Part shown: piece after piece, positions 11,393 through 21,471 of the stretch
Layout: every line of letters starts with the position of its first letter
How positions within the stretch are numbered: the first letter of the stretch is position 1
Assembly: GCA_028583415.1 (NCBI GenBank)
Contig: CM053266.1
Coordinates: forward strand, 46,874,726-46,938,725
Source: Protea cynaroides
Taxonomy: Eukaryota; Streptophyta; Magnoliopsida; Proteales; Proteaceae
Length of the DNA stretch: 64,000 nucleotides
Reading direction: 5' to 3'
The notes under the pieces: model-generated
Told to the model about the DNA's origin: nothing
Database searches by the model: none
The model's input: only the letters and a program-made list of their open reading frames with translations
Position numbers and translations under genes: made by a program

Positions 11393-11902
11393 TGATACAG
11401 TGTGATCAATGGGTGGTAGATGTTTTTTGTTGTAATAAAGTTTGATTGTGATAAAGACTAGTGGAGTCTATTAGAATCTATGTGGTTAATCAGAATTTTT
11501 TTTTTTTTTTTTTGAGTCCTACTATAAGTAATACTATTAAGGTGGGGAAGGAAACAAATTGAAGAGATGATACTCAAATTTAAGATATCCTCCCAACCCA
11601 TGCTTTAACAAGCAAGGGACCAACAATCTGACTAAGCAAACATGTGCATTCCTAATTAGAGTTGTTAGGGAGTCCACATATTTTGAATTCTACTTTATAG
11701 TGGGTCTCATTATTGCTTATCCAAGATTCCTAGTCTATAGGATGTGAGTTCTAGGAGTCTATGCCATTGTTAGCGTAAATTAAGTTGATAGTGATAATGG
11801 ATAAAGACAAGGATGTTATGGGTAACGATTCTCCCTCCTATGTTTGTGTGAGGGGACGTTGAAAAATATTATAATAATATGAATGTTATCCCGTGAGGAT
11901 CA
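11393..11902 (+). repeat. 5' LTR of the gypsy element
   Basis: It starts TGATACAG and ends CA just before the primer-binding site. It aligns with 13242-13563 through the blocks GAGTC(T/C)ATTAGA, TCTATGTGGTTAA, GTGGGTC and GTTATGGGTAA(C/T)GAT. It carries about 190 bp that the 3' LTR lacks, so either this LTR gained an insertion or the other lost a segment. Confidence 0.8.
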
Positions 11903-13005
11903 ATTGTGTGTATCAACGAGGCAGGGTTTTCTCAATCAAACTTGTCATTTATTTTTGTCTTTCATTTTCTCTCGTTCTAACATGATAGGTACGTCTAAGG
12001 ATAAACAAGAATCTCAAATGAAGAACATTGTGCAGTCGTTTTCATCTAGTCAAAAGGAGATGGTGAACCCAATAATTGATGTGTTCGAAAAATGGAATGT
12101 CCAAGTGGACTACTAACTACCCAACCCAATCGAGAAGAAGGAGAAAATCAAGCAGTTAAGCTAATGGAGGTCTAGGTTATGGCACCAATAGGATAATGTA
12201 TCTTCATCTTCATATGCTCCTAAACTTATAAAATTGAATTTTCCCCGCTTCAATAGCAAAGAATTCTCCCACTAATTGGCTTTGTAGGGTTGAGCAATTT
12301 TTTCAATTTCATGGGACCCCTATTGGTGAGAGAGCATCTTGGCATTTTTCATCTTAAGGGTGATGCCAATTATGGTTTCAACTGCTGAAACAATAATCAC
12401 CCACCATAACTTGGGAAGAACTCAAGGAAGGATTCCATGCTCATTTCGACCCCAACCAATTTTATGTCTTCTTCGACAAACTCACCAAGCTGCAACAACA
12501 TGGTTTAGTGTGGGATTACCAATATCAATTTGAATGACTCTTATCTAAGATTGGGTTTCTTCCACAATCTTGTCACTCGATAGGTTAGCTGTTTCATTAG
12601 TGGGCTATGAGAACCCATCCGTACCAACATGCAAGCTAAACAACCCACATCCTTATAAACTGCAATTGGTTTGGCTCGATTAAATAAAACTCGTGATTCG
12701 TCCTAAGGCCAAACAGTACCTATGGACTCCAAGGAAAACGCTTTAACTAACAAGTAAGATTTTATCAGCTAATCAATGATTGATGTTAAAAGGATGTGAC
12801 TGGCTAAATTGCAAGAGAGGCACCCTAAGGTTTTGTGATATAATTGCAATTAAAAGTTCATCCTAAACATCGGTGCAAGAAGTCGTTTTTAATTGAGGTT
12901 TGCCATGAAGAGAAGGAAGACGGTGACATGGTAATGAATCACGGGTAAAGAGCATTTTTTATTACAACATTGAGGACAAAGCCAAATTTTAAGAGGGAAG
13001 GAATG

Positions 13006-13234
13006 GGATCCACATCATCTCCTCCCAAAGATTCAGGAGGAGGGGCGGCGGCCTGGATGGATGGCCGCCACCTGGCTCTCGGGTGAATCCAAGCCCACAA
13101 TCCTGTCGACTCAGTTTGTCGGCTGGGATGTCGGCTCGAATGGATAGCTCGAATTCATCCAAGAGTCAGGTGGCGGCCATCCATCAGGTCGTCATCTCTC
13201 CTCCCGAATCTAAGGGAGGAGACGATTTGAATTT
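13006..13234. mobile_element. Foldback element, family FB, copy 2 (9-bp TSD)
   Basis: A 229-bp palindromic element with ends GGATCCACATCATCTCC and, inverted, AAATTCAAATCGTCTCC. The stem contains a GGTGGCGGCCATCC block and the loop has GTCGGCT motifs. The 9-bp direct repeat GAAGGAATG lies at 12997-13005 and 13235-13243. The left copy is part of the polypurine tract and the right copy runs into TGATACAC, the start of the 3' LTR. Removing the insertion restores a normal tract/LTR junction. Confidence 0.9.
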
Positions 13235-13241
13235 GAAGGAA

Positions 13242-13563
13242 TGATACACTATTGGTACATGGATAATGGATGTTTTCGATTTTGATATTTAAATCCAGCC
13301 TACTGGAGTCCATTAGAGTCTATGTGGTTAACTAAAGTTACTACTGAGTCGACTTACTACTTTGTGGTGGGTCCCGTTATCACTCATTCAAGAATTCCAG
13401 TACATAGGAAGTGTTATGTCGTGGGTGTCCTTGCTAGAAGTGATAAGTTGATAATGAATAGGGTAAAGGACGTTATGGGTAATGATTTCCTCTCTTATAA
13501 ATATAAGCTACTGTTTAGAAGTATTATAATAATAAAAATGTTTTCAGTGGAGGGATACTTGCA
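13242..13563 (+). repeat. 3' LTR of the gypsy element
   Basis: It starts TGATACAC and ends at TTGCA. A 97-codon open frame inside it (13322-13615) is an LTR artefact and not a gene. A TATA-like TATAAATATA lies near 13496. Confidence 0.7.
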
Positions 13564-14548
13564 AAATCAAATCAAATCGATTGTGTCAAATTTAACATGG
13601 CCTTTCAAGAGATGATCAACAAATTTCACTTGGATTCAAATCCTCTCATGTTATTAAATTTTCTCATGCCCACATAAGAGGCATGAGAGGATTTATTTCC
13701 CTTAAAAGCTTTTTCAAACTGTTTTGTCAATTTCAAAATTCTTCAAGGTTGAGTCTTCGGATCCTCTCCTCATGTGATAACCATTCTACATCCTTAGGAA
13801 CTGTAGATGAAATGTGGGATCCATCTCTGACCCTTAGTTGAGTCGTCTCTAAAATTCAGAGCACCACCGTTAATGCCTTCGTTATTACAAGCATTTTTTT
13901 TTAATGCAAACCAGCTCTTAGGACAAAATAATTAAGAGCGTTTAGCTCTTCTATAATGCATTCATCCCAAGGTAAGTTATATATTTTTTTTAAGGATTCT
14001 TCATCAAACTCTATTCATATATAAAAGAGAAGGGATCGATGAGCTTAATAAATTATAAAAAAAAAAGTTTTTTGAAGGGGAATACAATTTAAGGGAAAAC
14101 AGATTCACACCCTTTAGGACCCTTATCCGACACATGGTTGATGATTTGGCAATCCAATTACTATATAGAAGACGTTGATTGCATCTATTGTAAAATTTGG
14201 TAGTCTTACTCAATTATATGGTCCATTATGTATGAAATTTTCTCCATCGATTTCTCAACACATGAGAACACATTAGATTAAAGTATTAAACCAACATGTC
14301 CAGATTTACGAGGCTAAATGAACTTCAATGGCTTAGTTTTGGCAAGCTGGGTAAAACATTGTTCGTAGGTTTTAACACACATTTATCCCCTGAGTGTGTC
14401 CAAATCTAAAACCAGATTAAATAATAAGCCTTGATTAAAATAAAAAAATATATAAAAAATAAAATAAAATAAACCTACCACTATATCCTCAATTTTGCTT
14501 GACGTTACGAGGGACTTATACGAAGGATTTCATGAAGAAGTGCTATCC

Positions 14549-14551
<3 letters not shown>
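13564..14551. other. Spacer without recognisable gene
   Basis: AT-rich sequence with no coding signature. Short frames have no matching codon pattern or motif. Nothing else is supported here. Confidence 0.5.

Positions 14552-14610
<59 letters not shown>
14552..14610 (+). repeat. (AT)n microsatellite
   Basis: About 29 uninterrupted AT dinucleotides. Its length should vary between individuals. Confidence 0.95.
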
Positions 14611-14612
<2 letters not shown>

Positions 14613-14965
14613 CAAATCTCTCTAAGAATATAAAAATCTGTGAGGAGGAATTTTTAACTTTAGCTAAGATCTCAGAAGCGATTGTATACAAAATTAAAAT
14701 AAATTTGTCGAAAAGCAAGTTTACATTGTGAAATCACTATTTTATGAGTTTTGGCTGTTGGATTGATTGTGATCGGATCCCATGGAGAATATATGTACAT
14801 GTAGGTGATCCGAACTCGCTGAAAAAGTGTATTTTACATTGTAAAATAAATTTCACTTGAAATGTGATATTTATGGCAAAAAAAAAAAATGACCTTTTCA
14901 TTTTTACAATTTTTATCTTAATCCAAACCATTTGAGAGTGAGGATTGCACCCCTTTATAGTTGGA

Positions 14966-15118
14966 AGGAACTCGTCTCAAGTTGAGCAGTTCCTCCAGCC
15001 GTGATCCAAGTGCTAGAGCTCATTTCTTGAGTATATCAATACATTAGAAAGCGTGCGAACTAACTTCAGCCATTAGATCACGAATTTGAAGAACTGTGCT
15101 CAACTTGAGACGAGTCAC
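14966..15118. mobile_element. MITE family P, copy 2, with clear TIRs
   Basis: The ends are inverted copies of ACTCGTCTCAAGTTGAGCA (left from 14972, right ending near 15116). The core carries GTGATCCAAGTGCTAGAGCT and AGCCATTAGATCACGAA. It interrupts a repeat whose intact relative begins at 15351: GTGAGGATTGCA lies before the MITE, and GTTGGGGTGCGATTGC after it. Confidence 0.75.
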
Positions 15119-15123
15119 ACCCT

Positions 15124-15667
15124 AATTGGTTGGGGTGCGATTGCATACCTTAATGGAGGTACGGGGTGAAGACATGAACAGACTATCTTGTATTCTATCA
15201 CTTGGGTCATGGCCTGCCTTTGAAGGGCCACTAAAAGTCCGTTGGCCCTGATTAACTTTATTTATTGTTGAGAGTGGGTTAGGCCTGCCTGTCAAGAGCC
15301 ACAAAAACCCCGTTCGTCTTGAGGCCATGATTAATTTCACTCATTGCTAACAGTGAGGATTGCAACCTTTATGGTTGGGGTGTGGTTGCGTACTTTTATG
15401 GAGGTACATGGATGAAAACATCTATAGACTGCCTTCATCAAAGCTTTTTTAAATCCAAATCAAGGTGGAGATTGTTGCGGGGGTTGATGTCTTGGATTGT
15501 CATTTGGATTTTGGGCTACCTTTGAAGGGCCAGGTTATTTCTGGGTTTTGTGAATCCTTCGATAACACAAAAAAAAACATGAAGAAGAGTGTGTAATCCT
15601 TTCTCCACTGTTAGTGAAGACTGCTCTCATCTCCCCATGGACGTAGGTACCTTGGCAAACCACGTAT
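15124..15667 (+). mobile_element. Copia-like LTR fragment with duplicated leader sequence
   Basis: A block GTTGGGGTG(C/T)G(A/G)TTGC(A/G)TAC plus following sequence occurs at 15132 and 15375. Within it a block of about 75 bp (GGCCTGCC to the next GGCCTGCC) is duplicated. At 15463 the sequence AGGTGGAGAT looks like a polypurine tract, followed at 15473 by TGTTGCGGGGG as an LTR start. The LTR-like part ends near CCATGGACGTAGG and GCAAACCACGTA, a motif common at plant Copia LTR ends. It then runs directly into the TRIM. No internal coding region remains. Confidence 0.5.
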
Positions 15668-16501
15668 ATATTGGGAATAGTCTCACATTGCTAATGAGAT
15701 TGAAATCCTGTGGTCTTATATATGGAGAGTCCCTCCACTTACTAGTTCGAACTTTTGAGTTGGAAACTTGACATGATATCAGAGCTCCAGGTTCCCTCTC
15801 ATATTAACCCTAAAAAGAAGGCTAAGTCAACGAAAAAGGGACACTAGATGTACAAAAGAGGGACTATGGTCACTCAAAGAGGGACGATCACCCAAAAGAG
15901 GAACTATACGTCACCCAAAGAGAGACTATATGTCACCCAAAGAAGGAACAATCACCCAAAAAGAGGGACCAGTCACCTGAAAAATGTCATGTAATGCCAC
16001 ATATACTACCATATATACACCATCTAATGGTGGGGTTACATGTGAGGAGGAGTATTGGGAATAGTCTCACATTGCTAATGAGATTGGAATCATGTGGTCT
16101 TATATGTGGAGAGTCCCTCCACTTACTAGTTCGAACTTTTTAATTGGAAACTTGACATGGTATCAGAGCTCCAGGTTCCCTCTCATAATAACCCTAAAAA
16201 AAGAGGTCAAGTCACCGAAAGAGGGATGTCAAATGCACAGAAGAGGGACTATGGTCACCCAAAGAGGGACTATATTTCACCCAAAGAGGGATCAATCACC
16301 CAAGAAGAGGGACCAATCACCTGAAAAATGTCATGTAATGTCATATATACTACTACATATACACCACCTAAAGGTGGGGTTACATGTGAAGAGGAGTATT
16401 GGGAATAGTCCCACATTGCTAATGAGATTGGAATCTTGTGGTCTTATATATGGAGAGTCCCTCCACTTACTAGTTCGAACTTTTGAGTTGGAAACTTGAC
16501 A
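15668..16501 (+). mobile_element. TRIM-type mini-retrotransposon, three LTRs in tandem
   Basis: LTR2 (15985-16157) and LTR3 (16329-16501) are both 173 bp, start TGTCATGTAATG and end CTTGACA. A 5'-truncated LTR1 lies at 15668-15773. Each of the first two is followed by a primer-binding site (TGATATCAGAGC at 15774, TGGTATCAGAGC at 16158) for initiator-Met tRNA. The internal parts (211 and 171 bp) have no gag or pol, only tandem AAAGAGGGACTAT(G/A) units, and end in purine-rich sequence. The LTR-internal-LTR-internal-LTR order is the product expected from unequal recombination between TRIM LTRs. Confidence 0.88.
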
Positions 16502-16736
16502 TTATTCCTGCATTGTGTGATTGTTGTTTTTTATTTATTTATTTATTTTGGTTATTATCCATGTAACAAAAGAATGCAATGTTTCCAAAAATCACAAGAA
16601 AAATACGAACCATTCAACTTTATAGTTTTTTTTTAACTTTAAAGAATGCACACAATGTTTAGAGTACTGATATACTTGGATGGATGAGAATGGACATACA
16701 CGTGATGCATGCCAATACATAGGTTATTTAATTGAA

Positions 16737-17904
16737 GGGTAAAAGACAGTTACCTCCCATGTAACTTACCTTATTGACCGTTGACCCCCAAAGGTTTCAA
16801 AAAAGACAAATGACCTCAATTTTTAACGATGTTAAAGTTATATTTTTTATGGACAACTCTACCCCTGAACATTTTATCCCAACTAAAATTAAAAAATATA
16901 TAAAAAAAAGATAGGAACTGAAGAACATGAACCACACGATACCAAACTATGAACATGAACCAGATTTGAAACAAATGGGCATTTAAAAAAAAAAAAAAAA
17001 AAACTTCCTTCCATTTTCGTGAGAGCATCGTATCTGCATCTCCTCTGCTACATCCGGAGGTGCTGTAGATCTGCAACTCCAAAGTTCAAAGGGAACTCCA
17101 AGTGCCTGCAACTCGTCGTCTTCCCAGTGGCTGGTTTGCATCTCTCTTCTCTCCGATTTAGATGGTTTCTCTGATTGCATCCGGAGATTTGGGGTTCTCT
17201 CTTTTGCAACCAAATTGTAAGGAAAGAAAACCTCCGTCTGCAACCAGATTGCAAAAAACTAGGGTTTGCAACCAAATTTGAATCAAAAGCGACGAAGAAG
17301 GCTGAATCCCCATTTCTTGTAAGCCATAAAAATTTTATCCCACACTGACAATTGAAAAATTTGTTCAAGAACTTGAGGATGAAGCAATCCTCTCCTGTAA
17401 CTATCTCCGCCTGGCCCTCGCTCCTTGCTTTATGGAAATCCCAAATCACTTGCTTGGAAATGCTTCAATTCTCTGTCGCAGTCAAGAAATTCTCTAGTAA
17501 TCCGCCAATGGCGAAACTTTAGGAAGTCCTACCTGATCAATAGATCTCTGTTGGTGACCACCATCATTCAAAGAAGTCTTAGAGTATATCGCATTCACCA
17601 AATGATCATTTGAAACCCTAACTCCATCAGCGACAAAGAAGCAGGAACCATCTTCTCAATCTGCTCATCCTACAATTGGATCTCTGATTTTTTTTTTTCA
17701 GAAGTCAGTCACCCTTGTAAAGGGTTAATTTGGCCATTAAGGAAATATTGGACTCCCACCGTTAGTATCTAACGGAATATTCCTAACGGCATGGGTCTAT
17801 TTGTATTTTAATAGTTATTTAAGGGAGGTAACTGTCTTTTTTGAAACCTTTGGGGGTCAACGGTCAATAAGGTAAATTACTGGAGAGGTAACTGTCTTTT
17901 ACCC
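16737..17904. mobile_element. MULE-like non-autonomous element with 72-bp TIRs
   Basis: The 1168-bp element starts GGGTAAAAGACAGTTACCTC and ends with its inverse. The TIRs match for about 72 bp, including TTGACCGTTGACCCCCAAAG. The perfect 9-bp duplication TTAATTGAA flanks it (16728-16736 and 17905-17913). The interior (about 17000-17650) is less AT-rich and holds a 133-codon minus-strand frame (17048-17449) without recognisable domains. It may be a captured gene fragment (Pack-MULE) but I cannot name a source. There is no transposase. A related repeat at 60010-60155 has one copy of TTAATTGAA and no insert. Confidence 0.9.
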
Positions 17905-17959
17905 TTAATTGAATTAGACCTTGAAATTTGATATATGACTAATCTAAATCATGTTCTCT

Positions 17960-18085
17960 CGAAAAAAGATCTTCTCGAGTTCTCTAGTCCCTCCAACTAT
18001 GATCCAGTGATTAAAGTTCATCAAATACACATATCAAAGTGATTCCAACCATTGAATCAGGACTGCGATACTCTAGCAAAAGGAG
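17960..18085. repeat. MITE family P, copy 3 (eroded ends)
   Basis: It carries TATGATCCAGTGATTAAAGT, CACATATCAAAGTG and CCAACCATTGAATCAGG, in step with the copies at 9886 and 14966. Terminal repeats are too eroded to place exactly. Confidence 0.5.
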
Positions 18086-18608
18086 ACAACCCAAACCCTG
18101 TTCTCTCACTCCGACAATCGGAATGGATACATTATACACCCACGTAGTTCTCAAGTTCTAAAAAATGTAATTCCGGTCTATTCCAAGATGATTCGATTAA
18201 TCCCAGTCTCTTCGCATTGAATCCAGAGGCGATCATGCAAAAGCTGTTTTTTCTCGTACTTGGCATCAGTTCTCTGTTCGTAACAGTAACTCACAGTAAC
18301 CTCCTGTGCTTCACACGGCTACACCACTGCCTATGAACTAACTGTAGCTCTTTTCAGCTTTATTGTATTTCATTCATAATTCTATCCAAATCGACAACAA
18401 CAAAAAAAAATCATTTCCTACTAATAATTGCAGTCCTAGAACGAGAACGACCACGGAAAGCACTTTTAATAAAAAAATTGGAAGGTTGTTTTACTTCTTC
18501 TCCCTTCTTTTATCGAATCACAAGGGCAAAACCTGTCCTGTCCGTTTCTTTCCGTTGTCCATATTCATGTGTTTCCGTTGTCCATATTCATGTGTTTCCA
18601 TTTTGTAT
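18086..18608. other. Spacer without recognisable gene
   Basis: Short frames only. A 22-bp block (around TGTTTCCGTTGTCCATATTC) is directly repeated near 18565-18600. Confidence 0.5.
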
Positions 18609-18823
18609 TCAAATCCTCTCGTCCCATGGGTTTAGTAGGAGAGACGACTTCCACCAGTCAATGCCCAATATATGGGTATCGATTGGATCCAAATCCTTCA
18701 TCTGAGCTAATGCATAAGTCGACACCCCTTGTCGACTCACCTTATCGATTTTGATTTAATCGACACCCACTGATGCTAGTGAGAGTCGTCCTCCTCCCAA
18801 ACCCCTGGATAAGAGGATTTGGA
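18609..18823. mobile_element. Foldback element, family FB, copy 3
   Basis: The ends are ATTCAAATCCTCTCGTCC and, inverted, ATCCAAATCCTCTTATCC. The inner arm CCAATATATGGGTATCGATT pairs with an inverted block ending GGGTGTCGATTAAAT. The loop has GTCGACACCCCTTGTCGACT. No exact target duplication is visible. Confidence 0.75.
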
Positions 18824-20050
18824 TCTTCCCATTTCATGCAGAGCCACAAGAAGAGACATTTGATGCGAGGTCATTTTTGTAAATTAAACAAGAAGGGATT
18901 AAATGGTAATTCAACTTCCTTAAACAAGATTCTTGATCCTGGGTTTATCCTTACCTCATCAGACCTAGTGCAAGGAATAGAAGATGAAAAACACAACAAT
19001 TTTTCTTTAATTAAAAAAAAAAAAATGCGAAAAGGTTCTCTCAGGGTCCCTAGGTTTTAAAGTTTTGTTGTAACCTTATGTTTTTCCCTCTTGGTATGAT
19101 ACAATTGATTTTCTCAGTGTAAATAAATTCACACTTTCTACTGCACCCTCTCTCCCACGAATTCAAACCGTCTCTATGCCTCGTCACCAATGCCATTGCA
19201 ACACACTCCAGCATGCCCAATACTCTATGATCCCAATTTTTTTTTTTTAATAGAATTGTGAGCATCCGGTATCCATAACTAGAAACTCCCATGCAAGTAT
19301 CGGACTGATACCGATATTTTAAACCATGCCTAAATCCAACCAAAATTTTAACTTTTGCCCTTAACTTAAGATCGAATAAATTTCTTGATTACCATGCTCG
19401 GCCTTGATTACACATCAGACCATGGTTTAAGGGATCAGCTGATCTGGAAGTCAGCATGCCAAGTCAACCCCCAGAATAGATTTTTCCACACTTGAGAGGC
19501 GATTCTTGCTGGTTTTTTTTCTTAGTCAACCCAACCCAGGCAAGTCTGATCGGACCGATTTCGTGACCTTTAACCTTGCTCCAAAATCCAAAGTCATCAC
19601 TCATGGCCATTTCTTTCTATTTATAGTGTTCTCTATTTTTAATTTCTATTTTGGACAAATTACAATCATTTTCGCATGATTGCCCTATATATTTATTCAA
19701 ATTCTCCCATCCCAAATTTCTTTTCAAATTCCCCCAAGAAAGTGAACTTACCACCCAAACAACCCAACCTTGCCCCACCCCGTCCTCCGCCACCAATAGA
19801 AGGTGCGTTGAGAATCTTCGTTTCTTAGCGACTTTTTCAAAATTTCAATCAGATTTGAAAAGCACACGCCCCGAGCCACCTATCTCGGAAGCAGAACTCA
19901 CACCATCTCTCTCAGATCTATCTATTTGTCTTTGTCTTCCATCCTTCCTTTTATATATTCGGAGAAGACTCGAAAGAGTTTCAAAGAGGAATCAACAAGT
20001 CGATTAAGCAGAAGGGATGGAAGCGATTGTGAATATTGAATTCCTCTGAT
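18824..20050. other. Spacer; possible leader of the pseudogene at 20051
   Basis: No gene recognised. From about 19640 the sequence becomes CT-rich and resembles a plant promoter and 5' leader leading into the broken frame at 20051. A poly-T run lies near 19238. Confidence 0.4.
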
Positions 20051-20230
20051 ATGGGTTGGATTGAAGTAGAGATGAGGTGCAAGAAATACCCAAAACACAA
20101 GCAAATTCATGGAGCTTGCTCCTATTGTCTTTGAGAGAAGCTCATCAAGCTCTCTAGTGCAAATAACAATAATGGTTACAAAGGTGGAGGGTTCTTATTC
20201 TTCATTGTTATCTTCTTCCCCATATTCTTC
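20051..20230 (+). pseudogene. Broken gene fragment with CKK-P-H...C..CL cysteine motif
   Basis: From ATG at 20051 the frame reads MGWIEVEMRCKKYPKHKQIH then GACSYCL and stops at TGA 20132-20134. Reading through, the same frame continues EKLIKLSSANNNNGYK. A neighbouring frame then gives a serine-rich SYSSLLSSSPYSSG. Many plant proteins of unknown function start with a similar CKKHPKHRQSPGVC-like motif followed by CLRE and a serine-rich tail. TGA for the expected CGA (Arg) is a single C-to-T change. I infer a pseudogene; an intact 27-residue peptide is the alternative. Confidence 0.45.
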
Positions 20231-21471
20231 TGGTGCAACTTTGTTTTATTTTTTTCCCACTTCACCATCGATTCGGTATTTTGGAAGGGATTGTCCAGGA
20301 GTTAAGGAAGAGAGAGAAGAGGGGACCTAGGGTAATTTAGAGTTTTTAAATTTCTAGGAAAGAAAGAGATGTGTAAATTCGTTTTTAAGAAGTTCGAGTA
20401 AATAGGGTAAGGATACTCTCTCTTGTCATTGAAGGTGCACACCAAGTGAATTCTAACTACTAAATCACGCCTTGAGAGACTGAACAACAGGAAAGGATGT
20501 TTCTCCAATATATACAAGGCCAGTGTAGGGGAGAGATAATAATTATCCCTTTTATTTTTTAAGGTGGACCACCCACCAGTGGGCCTGAAACTTGGAGGTT
20601 GAAATCGAAATAACTCAATAAGTGTCAATATACAATATAAGTCCTAACACATAAAGTAAGCTTAACATGATTAGCAGGAAATAAACAATTAATGGTAAGA
20701 CCATTCACTACCATACATAGACTAATCAAAGAAATGGAATGTTAGCATTTCCAACAACCATTTACTATCTATCACAACAACAAGAAAACCTATATATATA
20801 TATATATATATATATATAATCTTACCATAGCAGACCCAGTGTACCTCTTGTTCCTAAATTAGAAATAAGAAGAAAACGTCCTTACCCCAAAAAAAAAAAA
20901 AAAAAAAAGAACAAAGCCCCTTCCACGTTAAAATCTCCAGTTTCGTAATTTCGTTTATATAAAAGGAGAAGGAGAAATAAAGAGAAACACCTAATATATT
21001 TTTTAGGAGAAAAGGAAAGAAGGTTCAGGGAAATACCTTGAAGTTCGAGGTATTCTTCGGCCATGGAAGAAATGACAAAAAAAACAGCTGAAGCAAACAA
21101 GAAGTCAAGACCTGATTACAGAAGCTTCAGCTATGGATGACTTCCCATGGTTTTTTCTACTTTCCTTTCTTCTACGGTTCATGGAGGCTGAGCTCAAATG
21201 ATAAAAAAATTTAGGGAATAAACTATTTTAAGAAAATATTAATTTAAAACCCCAAATCTGTCGCCTGCATTTCCTTATCGCAAACGCTCTGTTCTGTAGC
21301 CTGTAATGTCTTCAGAATAGACCGTCATCTGACGTCTTCTTCTTTTTCGTCTTTTACCTTTTCAAGCTTTTCTTACTCTCTGCCCTCTTTAATGGCCGAT
21401 TACTCGTTCTTGCATGGCTATTGGGGATCTAAAGAAAAACAGACAGAAACAAAGAAAATATGTTTATCTAA
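20231..21471. other. Spacer with (TA)n and poly-A tracts; 3' flank of the minus gene
   Basis: It holds a (TA)n microsatellite at about 20791-20817 and a 20-base A run near 20887. The right part is the downstream flank (3' UTR) of the gene at 21472-22584. No further gene seen. Confidence 0.6.

Larger units (their letters stand above)
11393..13563 (+). mobile_element. Decayed Ty3/gypsy retrotransposon, pol deleted
   Basis: Two related LTRs (11393-11902 and 13242-13563) enclose a degenerate gag. A primer-binding site resembling TGGTATCAGAGC (initiator-Met tRNA) lies at about 11906-11921. Gag traces include KLNFPRFNSKEFSH, RVEQFFQFHGTPIGE, TWEELKEGFHAHFDPNQFY and KLTKLQQHGLVWDYQYQFE (12230-12540). 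A broken zinc knuckle (YNCN..KF.PKHRCKK) lies near 12830-12880. After it the sequence jumps to the polypurine tract at 12991-13004. Protease, reverse transcriptase, RNase H and integrase are missing, so the copy is not autonomous. Frameshifts and stops are frequent. A foldback element (13006-13234) sits at the tract/LTR junction. No 5-bp target duplication could be confirmed. Confidence 0.85.

Noticed and set aside
13322..13615. 97-codon open frame
   Set aside because: It lies in the gypsy 3' LTR and extends past its end; no similarity to a protein family.
17048..17449. 133-codon minus-strand frame
   Set aside because: It lies within the MULE-like element and has no recognisable domain; kept only as a hint of captured sequence.
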